Shown one piece after another: positions 43,921 through 57,200 of a stretch of DNA of 64,000 nt (position 1 is its first letter; every line of letters starts with the position of its first letter). Source of the DNA: Patiria pectinifera (Eukaryota; Echinodermata; Asteroidea; Valvatida; Asterinidae); NCBI GenBank assembly GCA_029964075.1, contig CM057141.1, forward strand, positions 11,098,001-11,162,000. Reading direction: 5' to 3'. The notes beneath the pieces are model-generated. The model had not been told where the DNA came from, made no database searches, and saw only the letters and a program-made list of their open reading frames with translations. Position numbers and translations under genes: made by a program.

Positions 43921-44568
43921 TCAATTTTGAGAGGCTACAGACTCAGGGATCTGGTCCCTACTGTCATGTCCCAGCTCTCTACTCTTCATAATGACGGAGT
44001 TTGAGCTTTCTGGAATGCGTGTGTGTCCTATCGAGGAATGGTGGTTCTGAATTACCGAGATCTCATTAGCCTTGGACATGGCAGCTGCAAAGCCATTCAT
44101 GATCGGCGGTGGGTACTGGAAGAAAGCACCCTCATACATCGGCCGTAGTCCAAACATGTCTGGTCTGAACATCTCGCCTTCCTTAGGGCTCCTCATGAGT
44201 GGGGCTTCCATGGAGATGCGCCTTCCCCGCCGCGTGGGGCCGCCGTTCCACATATGGGTTCCCAGATGCACCTTCAGATTTCCCTTGGTGGTGAACGCCC
44301 GGCCGCAGATGTGGCACTTGAACGGCTTCTCACCGGTGTGGGTCCGGATGTGGATCTGGAGAGCGCTGTCTGATTGGAATTGCTTGCCACAGACATGGCA
44401 GCTGTGCCTCAGCCGTTTGGGTGGGGAAGGACAACTGGATTCTGAGATGGAACGCTTCAGCGAGGGTTGGGACGGGGGGATGGGTAGATCAGTGGGATGT
44501 GGCTTCTGCAGGCTGGGATATAGCTTCTGATGTATGTCCGGTTGGTATTTGTTGTTATTGTTTGGAGA

Positions 44569-44601
<33 letters not shown>

Positions 44602-47600
44602 AAGCTGGCTGCTCGGTGTCAAGTGATTCTGACTGCTAGGTGGAGTGCTTTGTTGGCTGCTTGGTGACTTCATCTGGCTACTCAGGGGGATTTCCTGAGT
44701 GTCCTCAAAGGGAGAAGCTGGCCGTTGAGGGTTGAGGGGGGATATTTTTTGTGGGGAGCCCAGTGGTGAAGGCAGCTGCTGCTGATGGGTCTGTGGAGAT
44801 CTTTGCCGCTCTGGATGTGATGGCGGTGGATCACGCTGGATGAAAGGCCGGGGAGATGTTCTCTGCTGCTGCTGCTGCTGCTGCTGGTGGTATTGGTGCA
44901 TGGCCATCTCTGCAGCAAAGTTGGGCATTCCAGGCATCAGCATGGAATGAGGGGGTGACTGCAAATGATGCATTGGGTGTATCATTTGCTGCTGTTGCTG
45001 ATGCTTGTAATGGGGATGTGAGGGGTCAAGAATCTGTGTCGGCATGTCCCGAATCTTGTGGGTAAGCATATGTTGACGCAGATTACCTCTAGTTGAGAAC
45101 CCCTTGGAGCATATTTCACACTTGTATGGCCGCTCTTTTGTGTGGCTTCTGTAATGGATATTGAGGGCACTGCTACATGCAAAAGACTTGCCGCAGTAGT
45201 GACAGGTAGTGCTGGACCCATTGCTACGTCTAGACCCATAAGATGTATTGGAAGGATCTGGCATCAGTAAGCCGGCACTGCTTCCATTGAGCCTGCCATC
45301 CCCAGGGTGGGGGTAGCCCATGGGAAACAAGTAGTGGCTGTTATTAACTTGATTCTTCAGGGCTTCCAGGCTGTTTTCACTGCTCCCAGAAGAAACCGAC
45401 TTGGGGGTGAGATCCAGGGCTCCGTTGTTATCCATCCGGCTGGTGTCAATCTTGAGGGGTGCTCTTTGGAGATCATCCTGGTGGAACTTCAAGTTGTCGG
45501 GATGACTTTTGTGTTCATCAAAGATATGTCTGTGTTCACCCCTGTGCTCATCTGTAGCACCTCTGGGTTCCACATTTCTACTGATGCACTCATTGTCACT
45601 GATCTGCTCAGAGTCGCCTGCGTGACTTTTATCATCCTGCTTGCCTTGGAGCTCATTTTGATAGGTACTTCCTGGGTGTCTTCTTGAATCACCATGCTGA
45701 CTTCCCATTTCATCACGGTGTCTTCTTAACTCGTCATGATGGTTTTTAATGTAATTAGGCTGAAGATTAAGGTCATCAGAATGTCCTCTTGGTTCACTGG
45801 AGTGACTTCTTTGAATGCTGCCGTGTCGATTTAGTTCATCCTCGTGCCGTCTCACATCTTCCTGACTCAGTCTCTGGTCATCATTGTGATCATCAGGACT
45901 TTGAGATGCTTGGTCAGATACCAAGGACCCTTCTTGGCTTTTTTCCGAGGGGGACCGAGGATCTGGATTGGGAAGACGGCTAATGAGCTGTCGGTGGTGG
46001 TTCTCTGCATTGTTACTAGCTTGCAGGTGCAGTGCTGAGGCTATGGAATCAATACCTTTAGTGTAATTAGGTTGAGGTTCAGAGGACGGAGAAGCTACCA
46101 AACTGCTATCATCAGTAAGGTAGGCTGGCGGTGAGGTAGACTCACCAGTGGGAGGTACCCCAGAAGACTCTTCAACTTCTTTCCCCATCCAGTCCATGCG
46201 CATCTCCTTACTCACATCCATCACCCTCTCTATTCCTCTGGCACGGTCCATTAGGTCACGGTGGATCTTTTGGGTGAGGCCCTTATCTTGCTCGGAGGCA
46301 GATTGGATTTGTTTGAGATTTCCTGAATCAACAGGCAAGCCATTGGGGAGTTCACCTTCTGCTCCTTCTGGTTCAGAAAAACCTTCAGGTGAGGATTCCA
46401 TTTGTGAAGCCATCTCATTGAGCCTGGCATCTTCGTCGTCGTCATCCTGGTCTAGGCCTTGGTTTTCATCACAGACCAGCTCTTCCACAAATTTGTCTTC
46501 AGCATAATGCTCAAATGCAGACAAGTCTTGGGGAATCTGGAAACCCTCAGCCGCATGCATGCGAAGATGTTGCTGCAGCACCAAGACATTGCTGAATCGT
46601 TTCTGGCAAATGGGACAATCGTGGAACATCCTGAGAGGAGGTTGTGCACGGTGGACACTATAGTGTGTCTTGAGGTTGCCCTTGGTGGTGAAGGAACGCA
46701 AGCAGACTCGGCATTTATATGGTCGCTCACCAGTGTGGATCCGGTAGTGCATTTGTAGAGCGCTCTTACAGCTGAGAACCCGGTGGCATATGACACACTG
46801 ACTGGAGTCGCTTATCTTCTGCTCAATGTTCTCAACCAACATTTGTAGTTTGGAGGTTTCAGAAGGCCGGAATCCTTGCTCAGCCAAGGCAGCTAAGGAA
46901 GACGGTGTCTCTGTTTTGGAAGTAGCAATGGGGGCAGTGGTGAATGTACAAGAAGATTCTGACATAATTTGACTGATGGAGTGAGCAAAGCTAGAGGTCA
47001 TCGGGGCAGATGAAAATGCTGGGGATCTTTCCTGTGACAGTTGAGGGGACACAACTGCATCTGCATCCGAAGTCTTGGGCTCTGATTCAGACTTGGGGAG
47101 GACAATATCTGGAACTGATTTGGGACGCACTTCTTCTTGACTTTGCTGTTCAAGGGGCTGGTCACCCGAGATGCTGCTTGAGGCAGAGTCAGACCCGCTT
47201 GCCTGCGACATTGGTATTCCAGGGTGGAAAGATGTTGGAACATCATTAGGTAGGCGACCCATTTCACCTGGAATTGTTGGAAGTGGTACCTGCTGAATGG
47301 AAGGTGACTGGATTGGGAGACGCTCATTTGGCAGAGGAGGAGATGGTGGGTGGGGAGTAGTGTCCATTTTGACATGAGGATAGCGATCCACATGCCGCTG
47401 GAAGTGCACTTTTAGATTCCCTTTAGTTGAGAATCGGTTGCCACATATATTACACTTGAATGGTCGCTCACCTGTGTGAGAGCGGATGTGGATTTGAAGG
47501 GCACTGTCACTGCCAAAGACCTTGTGGCAGAAGCGGCACTTGTGCCTGAAGAATGGATCATCTGAAGGAAATTTGGGGTCAAAGACAGCAACATTCGGGG

Positions 47601-48716
47601 GCTTCCCCTTTCGCTGTAGCATCATAGCTGGTGGAAAGGGAAGCCTGGGTGGAGCCTGGAGTAGCTGACTTGAGACTGGTGGCATGACGCCCTGCTGATG
47701 CAACATATTGAAAGGTGGTCTTGGGGAGGGCATTGGAAAGGACACAGGGGGTATAATGGATGGCCGCAATGGCAGAGATGGCATCATCTGTTGGGGAAGT
47801 GGACGTGGCAGTGAATCAAAAGGATGCATGAGCTGCGGTGAAGGTCCTGAAGACGAAGTTGGCTGCGACATCAACTGTGGCTGTGATTCCACTGAAGGGG
47901 TGAGGGGAGCTGAGGTAGTGGTGACTGGTGTATTAGCCGAGGTAGTAGCAGGAGTGTTCTTGATCTGCATAGCCAGGTTCTGCAGCTGCTGCTGGATGCT
48001 TTGGATGAGCTGTAGCTGGTGAATGTGCTGCTGCTGCAGATGGAACAGCTGATCCTGAATGGATGCCATCTCTGGCCGGTTATGCGGTGGTCGAGGAAAG
48101 GGCCCCATTGGGAAAGGTGCATTCTCCAGACTCCCCGGAAAAACAGGTCTGCTGGATGGGGATCTGGAGTTTTCACAGTGCTGTTTCAGTAGGGAGTGGG
48201 ATTCCTCATACTCCATGGAATCTACACTCTGAGTTCTCAGCCTGTCTGAGTTGGAAGCCTTTATGTCTTCCTCGTGCATGCCATTGTCTAGGGATGGCTG
48301 ATGCTGCTGATGGTCCTGTGGACCATCCTCTTGGGTCAAATGGGCCTCTGGCTCTTCGGTCACGGAAGGCTCCTCAATTTCCTCCTGGTCAGCATACTGG
48401 CTGTCCTGTAGCTGCTGAAGCCCATTCAGTGCCTGATCATTATTGTTGTGATACACAGTCTTGGTGATCTCTTGGCCATACTGGTTCTGTGCAGATGGTG
48501 GACGGCTGCTGTTGGTACTCTCAGCCTGCGGCTGACCGTCATTGTTTATCACAACCACCACTGGTTTCTTAGAGCAGGTTTGTTTGTGCTGCAGAAAATC
48601 TGAGGAGACAGTAAACTCTCCTCGACACTTGCCACAGACATGAACACCTCCTATGATCACATCTTCATCTGTTTCTTCAGTGTTGGCAGCATTCAGATGG
48701 CTCTCCTTGGCAGCAC
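43921..48716 (-). CDS. SALL: Spalt-like (SALL) transcription factor, main coding exon
   Basis: Predicted nuclear C2H2 zinc-finger repressor of the spalt family. The exon begins after a CATTCCTATGCAG acceptor at 48716 with an incomplete codon, so the open frame beyond it is intronic and the N-terminal exon is elsewhere. It codes for about 1597 residues. Landmarks: an N-terminal C2HC finger (HVCGKC..., 48574-48636); a Gln/Leu-rich segment ([14 protein letters not shown]) typical of SALL dimerisation; finger pair 1 (47392-47544); the pair-plus-one triplet with [19 protein letters not shown] and CPICQKRF (46555-46797); a third pair (about 45057-45205); a fourth pair (about 44259-44407). It ends with the NEISVIQ motif seen in vertebrate SALL proteins. 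Long Pro/Gln/Ser linkers include two poly-Gln tracts. It is longer than vertebrate SALL1 (about 1320 aa) because of these linkers. All fingers and the C-terminus are in one exon. Confidence 0.95.
44570..44602 (-). repeat. CAG repeat encoding poly-Gln in SALL
   Basis: About ten CAG triplets (CTG on the plus strand) between the third and fourth finger pairs. A second glutamine run of eight codons lies at about 44862-44890. Such tracts vary in length among individuals. Confidence 0.9.
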
Positions 48717-51700
48717 CTGCATAGGAATGAAAAGAAGTAAACAAATCATAAGTCACTATCTCTTGTCATTTACATCAATATGGTAAAAAAATTGCACATT
48801 CTTTCAAACGTTTCATGACCTGAGTGAAGAGTGAAGACTGAGCTGCTGCAAAATCTGCAAAGGATTTTACTCTAAATTAAAATAGAAAGAGGAAAGCTTC
48901 ATTTAAGTATTTAGTATGCTGTTGGTAAATGTAAATGCAATACAACGAGAAGAGCAAATGACAATCCTTGATCAACAATCGCATAAAAAGTCTTTAATGG
49001 CTTTACTTTTTTCAGTAAAGGTTTTTCTTGTTCTACCCAACATGTTTACATAACAGAATAATTACTTTAAAAAGAACATGGAATGAAGCTATCTCCATGG
49101 AGGATTCCTTCTTATTCTTCCACGGTCTCTCTCAACCACAAATTTGAACAGCGCCCTCATATGAGAGATTCTCCACACATAATGTACACAGGACCCAAAA
49201 TCTGTGCACGCATATCAAGCAGTGCACATGCACTCACAGGAGTTACAGGTGATGTACTTGTTATTAAGCATTCCAGTTTCTTTTATTCTATAATCCTTTC
49301 ACCGAGAGACTTGGCAAGGTTATTCAAATACAATTGTCATGCAACACAAGCTGCTCCCGTCATGTGCCAATTCATATTCTCCCCTTCTTCTTTTTTTAAT
49401 TACAAATCTTCGGAGCGCGGAATTCTATTAGCTCGAACAAATTAGAGAATTTCCGTTTCAAGAGATGAATAATAAAGTGCCTTAAATTATTTTCCTCGGG
49501 GATTGCGGTCTGCCTAATTTCATTTCGGGATCCCTCTCAGGCTTTGCAGCGTGTTCATGGGGGACACTCTGTCGTCCAACAGGATGTCAATCAAGGAAAG
49601 ATCAATATTCACCCGTAATCACATTATTTTGGACGATTTGTGGGAAATACAGCCGTTAGGAGGAGAGTGAGAGACAGACAGAGGAAAAGAAGCTTCATCT
49701 TTTGTTGTTTGACGTTTATTTGTGGCAGGTTTGTTTTCTTAATCTTTAATCGTTAACTCACGGATCAGTTCTTGCAAATCAAAGAAGGAAAATTTGTTGT
49801 GCTTTAAAAAGGCAATCCACTTAAGTATTTTTAATTGTCAATTTTTTTTGTTACACACTGTCTACAAAGACTTGGACTTTGTTTTCATGCACACAGATGC
49901 TACATATATGCTACAAAAAGACTTCTTTGCAGGTAGATTTGAGCCTTTGTTTTTGAACACAAAGAAAGCCTTTGTGTCAGTTGTACCATGTTGCTTCTAC
50001 CTCAACCATTCAATCACCTGGTTTTCTACATAAAAACAGGTAATTTCCAAACAGTGTGGTCACAACCCTTTGCACTGTGCCAGTTCGCGAAGGTGCTTAG
50101 TACAGTCATGTAACTGGCTTGGCATTCCCAAGTCTTTTGACTATACATGCCTCATCAATATTTTTCCCCTAAACACAGCCTGTTTGTTCAATAGATGTAC
50201 ATAAGTGAAGCCTTATTAAGTCATTCCTGGATCTTCTCTGCAGGCAAGTTATTCATACCCAGAGAACAATGCCTTTAAGAATGCAGGTTTTTCTTGCCAG
50301 GGACTTAAAAGTAAGTTGTTAAATACCATCCTCCCCCTCCTCTCCGAATCCAAGCCAAGCTGACCCTGTTATGTTATGCTCCAATGTAACACACCAGGGC
50401 TTCAAGATAAATGCTACTTTTTTTTATTCCTCAGCTTTTGTGAATAAATTCCACCTAAAAAGGGCATCGACAAAGGCCCTGGGATGCACAAAAGCAAGAA
50501 AGCCTTGACTCCCTCCCGCACACGGAAACTTCTCTGCTTTTCATCCCAGGCTGACAAAAGCCAAATTGGCCAGCTATTTTTGTGCCCTCATCCACTATTC
50601 ACGCCTTGATGCAAAAGTCTTTCTCTTCTGCTTGGGAAGTCGGTGAAAATTTTCATTTATAATTTGGAGATGCTAGCTTAACTAACACAGGGAGGGGGGC
50701 ATAAGCCCCCCTCTTTTCAATTCATGCACTTATGGTCAATTATGAGAAAGTTGTTTGGAGTGACAAACAGGCTGAGTGATGGGGGGCATTAACTGGGTTT
50801 TCATGCCCAGAAAAGTTGGAGGGTTTGAATGGGAAGGGGGCAAAGACCCCTAATTTTCTGCCAAGGAGCCATTCACCCCACTGACCACAACATATTTTTC
50901 AAATAAATTACTTTTCAGGAATGCTCACAAAGACTACATACGAACTTCAAAACATGCAATCTATCTTCAAAATCTCTAGTACAATGAACACAAGGCATTG
51001 AATCACCATCCAACTTTCCAGCATCGGAAAAGTTATTAGCTTTCAAGTTTCAAATAAGGCAATGCATCAAACATTTGGCCAACAATGAGAAGGAAGGGAT
51101 ATTCCCATCTTGAAAATTATTATAAACCCTAGTAGGCCTATCAACCCTAAGTTGGTCACTGTACCAACTCACATCGCCCTGCCTGTTTCTCCCTGTAGCA
51201 CCCAAAAGGGCACAAGCACTCTGATTCCTCAGTTAATAAACACTATGCAGTACAGGCACTAACGCATTAATGCTCACATCTTCACGCTAAGAATGAAACC
51301 ATAATTTCCAAACACTTTATAAAGCATGCATGGACGTACTGACTATATGTATTTTTTTTCCAAAACAAAAGGAGACTGTACCAAGCCCAACTCCCTAACA
51401 GAACATCACATTATTAGCTCTGAAACCAACAACAGCAAGTACATGTATAAGAATTATGAAGTTGTCTACTTGAAAACATTCACATTTACAGGCCCCTCAG
51501 TCATTAATATGCGGCAGGCCTCGCAACTTTGCAACAAACATTGATCCCCTCGTTGCCTCTCAGCCATTCAATTTTCTCCACTCCCCGACTACGGCCAACA
51601 TCTGAACCACTCAAAAGCAACTGGCAAACAAACTGGTTTGTTGTGTGGATAACATTACCGGGGCTCTGGGCAATGTGAATGTAAGGATCTTCCGAGGGGA

Positions 51701-52379
51701 AAATATGTAAATTTGTGCGCTTTAGCTGATCATTACCGGCTAGATTGAGTCCTCTGTGCTTTCGTTAGACATGTAGACTCGTGTTTCTAAGCTTGGGACT
51801 TATCATATAATCATCATCAGCTTGTGAATTTTGTGTTTCTTCATGCTTTCTGTTCAAAGTGGAAATTGGGTTAAGGTTTTTCACCAGGCTTGCGTTACAA
51901 TTATGTGACCTTTGAGGGTTAAAGTGAATGCATACAATATCTGAATGGAAGCTTCTTCATTTTAGAAAGTTTCTGGGGTTTCAAGCCTTTAATAGAAAAG
52001 TCTTAGAGCATGTTTGTAATCTTGTGAGTAATCTTGTGACTAGGGTAATTTTTCTCTGCAACTTGGCATACAGAATTTCTGTAACACAAATTGTGTTAAA
52101 TATAAATAAAATTGTCCAAAAATGATCACAGTCATCACTTTCAATTCAATTCCAACTGCATCCTCCAAGTACATCCAGAGTTAGTTTTGTGATGAAATGC
52201 TGTACAAAATTATGCAGCTAGCTTTTCAATTTTCATGACAAGAGATCAGTTAATTGGCACGCTCTGCATCTGTTATCACACACGCCTCTAATGAACTGTC
52301 AACTGCTAGCCATAGGTAGAAACAAAGGCTCCACAAAGTTTCATGAAAGATTAAAAAAACAGACACTTTGGTAGACTTC
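48717..52379. other. SALL first intron or upstream region, proximal part
   Basis: No coding exon was found. I searched by eye for a start codon followed by MSRRKQ-like codons on the minus strand and saw none, so the SALL N-terminal exon probably lies beyond 64000. Long stretches are complex, non-repetitive and without open frames (for example 49470-49680 and 50440-50690), which is compatible with regulatory DNA. Confidence 0.4.
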
Positions 52380-52788
52380 AAGGCAGAGTAGATCATTTGA
52401 AGCTACATAAAAAGTAACTGACAAATTATTGTTGAAAAGCTTACTTGGTTTAAAGACAATAAGGGCACTAAACTCCCTGTGAAATAATTTTTTCTGTCAT
52501 GCTGCCAGTTTGAAGAAAATAATAAAAGAAGGGCATTTACAACGATGTGTCTAAGGACGCATTTTTAGAAATTTCCGAAATTTTCCGAGTGCAATTCAAA
52601 ACATGACTCAGCAACTTTTGAATTGAAATCAAGATCCTACAATATTGTTTTTCTTAGAATGTACAGTATTCACTGAGCTAAAACTTCATCAGGTTAGTTG
52701 TTAAGCACCCTTCTTTAGATTTTGAGCACTTTTGTTGTTTCAAAAGAAAAAAATGCACAAAATGACAAATGATGTACTCTACCTTTAA
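52380..52788. mobile_element. MITE, family with GAGTAGATCATTTG ends, copy 2
   Basis: Same family and orientation as 1584-2069. Starts AGGCAGAGTAGATCATTTG and ends GATGTACTCTACCTTTAA, with CACTAAACTCCCTGTGAAAT and AAAACTTCATCAGGTTAG inside. Confidence 0.75.
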
Positions 52789-54136
52789 ACTCCAATTAAA
52801 GTGTACTGCAAAACATTGCACATAAGTTGATCTTGCTAGCAGATATTAACTGAACGACATTTACTTGACCTATGATCTTCATATTTATGCAGAGCGAGTG
52901 GCAGCATTTGCCATGCTGTTTTTGCTCAACTTTCTTGATAGCTGGCACCTCGACGGGGACAGTTTATCAAAAATGCTCAAAACTTCCGCGAGAATTTCTT
53001 GCTTTGGGAGATTACTGGCCCTTCCCACACGTAACGAGTCATGATTCATGGTTCTAATTTAGAGTCGTGAGGGGGGGGGGGGGGGGGCGCATGGAACCAG
53101 GCTCAAAAGACAACATGCAAATGTGTATCCCCCCCCCCCCCTTCATCGCATCTCACTAGCACGCAGTGGCATTAACATCAATTTATGGACTAATGCCAGC
53201 GCAGGATATTTCTGTCATCAATTCGTAATGATAAATAATCCAGATTTTACACAGTGCAACAGGAGGGGGGAAAAGGCACTTGTTAATGCTCCCAAAACTT
53301 GCCAACAAATAAAAGAGGAACTAAGTGACTGAAATAATTCTCCCTCCGACTCAAGTACATGTCAACGGAAGAGACTATTGGGGTAACATTTACAGGAGAA
53401 GTGCATTTTGACCAAGGTGCCTCTTTTAAGAATTCACATGAAAAGACTGCTAAGATTTCTTGCTTCTATATTGTAATACAATTAAAATGGTTCTGTCACA
53501 GAACTTCTGTGGAAATCACAAGCAACAAATTTATCAGCAAAGCAAAATATACTGAATTTAAGAGTCACAGGTGTTTTTTTTCTCTTTTTTTAGAGGGAAC
53601 ATGAAAATTCTGAATTAGTGTTCACAGCCACCCCCCTCCCTCCCCACAACATGCCCGCAGATTTCTGTCATCAGTTGTGATTCATGTGTTGCTCAAGTGG
53701 GCTTGGTATTGTCATTATCTTTGAGTTTGTGCCAAATCATTTAATAAAGCACACCCACACCCACTAAAATCTGACGAGTAATGCATTGAAAATAACGAAG
53801 CTATTGCATTTTAAATATGCAAAGAATACAAAAATATCTTTTTTTTGGTTTCTGATGTGAATGATAATGTGCCACACAAGCACGACGAAGAGCACGCAAA
53901 GCAATATCAATGACACAAACTTTACTTTTTACGTTTGTCAAAAAAAAAAATTTCACATTTTACAATTAAAAACTAAAAAACTACAATTAAAAATTCAAAA
54001 ATTCAAAACAAAACACTACATCCAAGCTAAGACCTGCTGAAATACTAAATAGGTTTTGGAGACTAAACATTGAAAATAAAAGGGTGGCATTGTACAAGAT
54101 CAATGAAATCATCAGTTGGGTTGTTTTCAACCATCT
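52789..54136. other. No gene recognised
   Basis: Contains a 17-base poly-G (53071-53087) and a 13-base poly-C (53129-53141) that could pair, plus AT-rich sequence. No domain in any open frame. Confidence 0.5.
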
Positions 54137-54297
54137 AAAGGCTGGTTTATACTTGGCGCGAAAGTGAACGCTACTTTGTGATGTTACGGCAAGTATTTGC
54201 GCTCCGATTCGCAATGGCGAATTTCGCAGCAGCGTAAAAAATTCGCTTCGCATTCGCATCCACTTTGGCAATTGCATCAAGTTTGAAACAAGCCTTT
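54137..54297. mobile_element. Short MITE with AAAGGCT ends
   Basis: Starts AAAGGCTGGTTTATACTTGG and ends GTTTGAAACAAGCCTTT, imperfectly inverted over about 17 bp. The interior is rich in GCGAA/TTCGC motifs that also pair. No coding capacity. Superfamily unknown. Confidence 0.55.
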
Positions 54298-57200
54298 AGG
54301 TATAGATCTGGATTGATCATATGGCGAGAGATTTTGTGTTTCCTTTCTCTAAACTGAAACCAGAGGCCCAAGGATCAGTCAGCAGGGCAGTGTCAGCCCG
54401 GGCACCCTCCCATTTTGGTTTCCTGGCTGAGGATGAAGCAAATGTCTGCCTCTCCCCAAAATACAACCTGTTCACACCTGTTGTTTCCGGCAACTGGGGG
54501 GGGGGGAGGGGAAGAGGGATTGCAGGGGTGGGTCATCTGTCAAAAAATGCAGACCTAGCTGTACAGACGATGGGTGTACTTTTGAAGTGTTTCTAGAACA
54601 TGATGTAGGTCAGATTCTGGTTGGCTAGTCAGGGGGAGGGGGCACAACACTTATCTCACTTAACTGCGGGGGTCATCGTCGTGGAGATAATCTACACACA
54701 AGTTACATGCAGATGAGGTGTCATTGGTTACCAGTCACTGGTTACAAGTTGTGACCATTGTACTGCTTGAGACTGGTTTTCAGCTGAATTGAATGTATGT
54801 CCGACAACACCCCTGTGAAGCAACTTTGTTAATTGAAACCCGGTCGCTCTCATTTTAGATTTTAATTTTGGGGCTTTTCATTTGGGAAAATTTGTTGGCA
54901 GTGGGGTTATGATACGTAATCATTTGCGTTTTGAAACGAATCTGATTATAAATAACGTCTTTAATAACTGAATTTACAAGTGCAGAGAAATTGGAACTTT
55001 TTGTGTGATTGTCTCTCACAAATAAGGAAAGTGATTTCATTGGTAGATTAGAAGCAGTGGAATGTGAATCAAATTTAACGTGATTTTGACATCAATCATA
55101 GAACACTGAGTCCATATTTACCAATGTTCAGTGATTTCCAATACCTGTACTATAATGTCGAGGAAGGTTTCAAAGCCCTTTCCAAGAGGTTAAAGACAGT
55201 GCTCAGCAATCACTTAGCAGTGCCCAAATCACATGCTGTTATCAGATCTGAGAAGCCCTTCTTGCACTTCTTTAAAAAGTCAGTGCACCTCTGCACTGGA
55301 CACCCTTTCCCTGACGCTATCAAAAAAAGTGCTGTCAAAAATCTTAAGGGGTACTTGTAACAGAGGAAAGAAAAATTCACCTGAAAATGATAGGAGAATG
55401 AATAGGGAGAGAGAACATGAGAGAGAGAGACAGGGAGACAGAGGGCTGATGAGTGGATGAAATTCATCGTGTCCCCCTCAAGTGGTGATGTGTGCTTACT
55501 TGATGACAGCAGAGAATAATCTAAGTATCTCCTGCCGGCCCTAGAAAAATAACAGTCCCCAGGACTTGAACCGTGGCTGGGAATACAGCCAGACAGTTAG
55601 CACAAATCACAATACGTGCAGACAATATCATGGTGCGAAAAGACCATGCCCTGCCCACCACCACGGAGGGTAGGGGGTCACTGACCCCAATCAAAGGGAT
55701 CTTTCGCTCTGAAGATGAGGCTTTTTACGCCCTCAGTGACAGACAAGTGAGGGGGGAGAAAACACCAACTCCAGAAATTGCCAATATTCTTGTCAGTATT
55801 TTTTTGTTGTTATATACTTCTGGCTGGGGGCATTTCGTGTAAGAATCGTGCCTGTGAAGCCAGGGTGCTGGTGTATACTGCAAAGGAAATTTGAATTGTA
55901 AAAGCCTTTCAAGATGAAAAATGTTTTGAGGCATTCAAAAGTGTACATGCAGCACTGTAGTGTAGGCCTCACGTTATCTCAGCGAACCAGTCTTGGAATT
56001 CCAATGGTATGTTTCAATCGCACTCTCCATAATTGAACATTTTCAGAATGTAAATCATTCTTCTCTGCGTCATATACTCCCATCCCACCCCCCAACCCCC
56101 AACATGATTTAGTAGCAGTTCAACTGTGAAATAATTAACACTTGCTCATAACACAGCCAAGTCATTTGCCCGGCAGTTTATAAACATTTCTGTTTTAAAT
56201 CAGCACAGTGAAAGAAATGATTATACAGACAGCCTCAGCATCTGATATTCCAGGAAACAAGATGCGACTTTCTTTAGTTGTTTAGACAAAAAACAAAAAA
56301 ACAACAATTATTTGGAGCCAGTATGAAAAGGAAAATGATATTACTGTGAAATAGTCACTCTTGACCACAACTTAAATTGGGTTTTAAAAATTTCTGAAAA
56401 TGCTTTCAAGTTGAAAACATCTTTTGTTTTAAGCGCCGAATGAATGACTCTTTGTTATTATGAAGGACAAACAGTGTAATTTAGCTTCTCACAAGACTGC
56501 GGCTACAAAAACAAATACATTATATACATCGATACCCCTCAAACCCAACCTAAAATCTCAGGTAGAAAAAAAAGTATATACACAGCCTACTAAAAATGAT
56601 ACCGCTTTTATAATTAAAAGCGGCGAAGCAGAAAGGTTGGCTGTTATTCAAAACGTGACGATATGAAATTGCATGGGATCACGTTTACAACCCCCGTGCA
56701 AATAGCACGGAAAACCCTGTGACTGACCCTGTAAAACACTTCAACTTTTGAGACCGCTGTGCCACCAAACTGGCTGCTTTCATTTTACTGAAGGTGTGAG
56801 AAAGGGGGGGGGGGTGAGAAGGAAACATAACTTGTAATCAATCATGAATGGCTGTTTGTGTGAGTGATTTTCACGGAGGAATAGGTTCTGTAAGTAATTT
56901 TTGAGGAGACCCTTCCCATCCGAGTCCAGCGTCCGGGCCCTGCAGGCCCTGTCCCCACTCCCAGTCACTTTCCTGATACCCAAAAATTGCAAAAAAAAGT
57001 ATTTTAAAATGCAACAACTTCAGTCATTACATCAATAATGTACCAAGATCTCTCCAAGTCGAAAATATCCAAAGTCAATCTTTTTTCCTGACATTTTTTA
57101 ATCTTCAAAATTTGGATCAAGAACAATCAAGACCAGTTAGAAATTAGTCTTGTGCTTCCCCATTCCCCACAACACAGTGTCACTCTGTGACAATGCAGTC

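Noticed and set aside
48717-48756. Extension of the SALL frame to the ATG at 48756
   Set aside because: A pyrimidine-rich CATTCCTATGCAG acceptor precedes 48716, and SALL proteins start with a separate small exon, so the extra residues are intronic.
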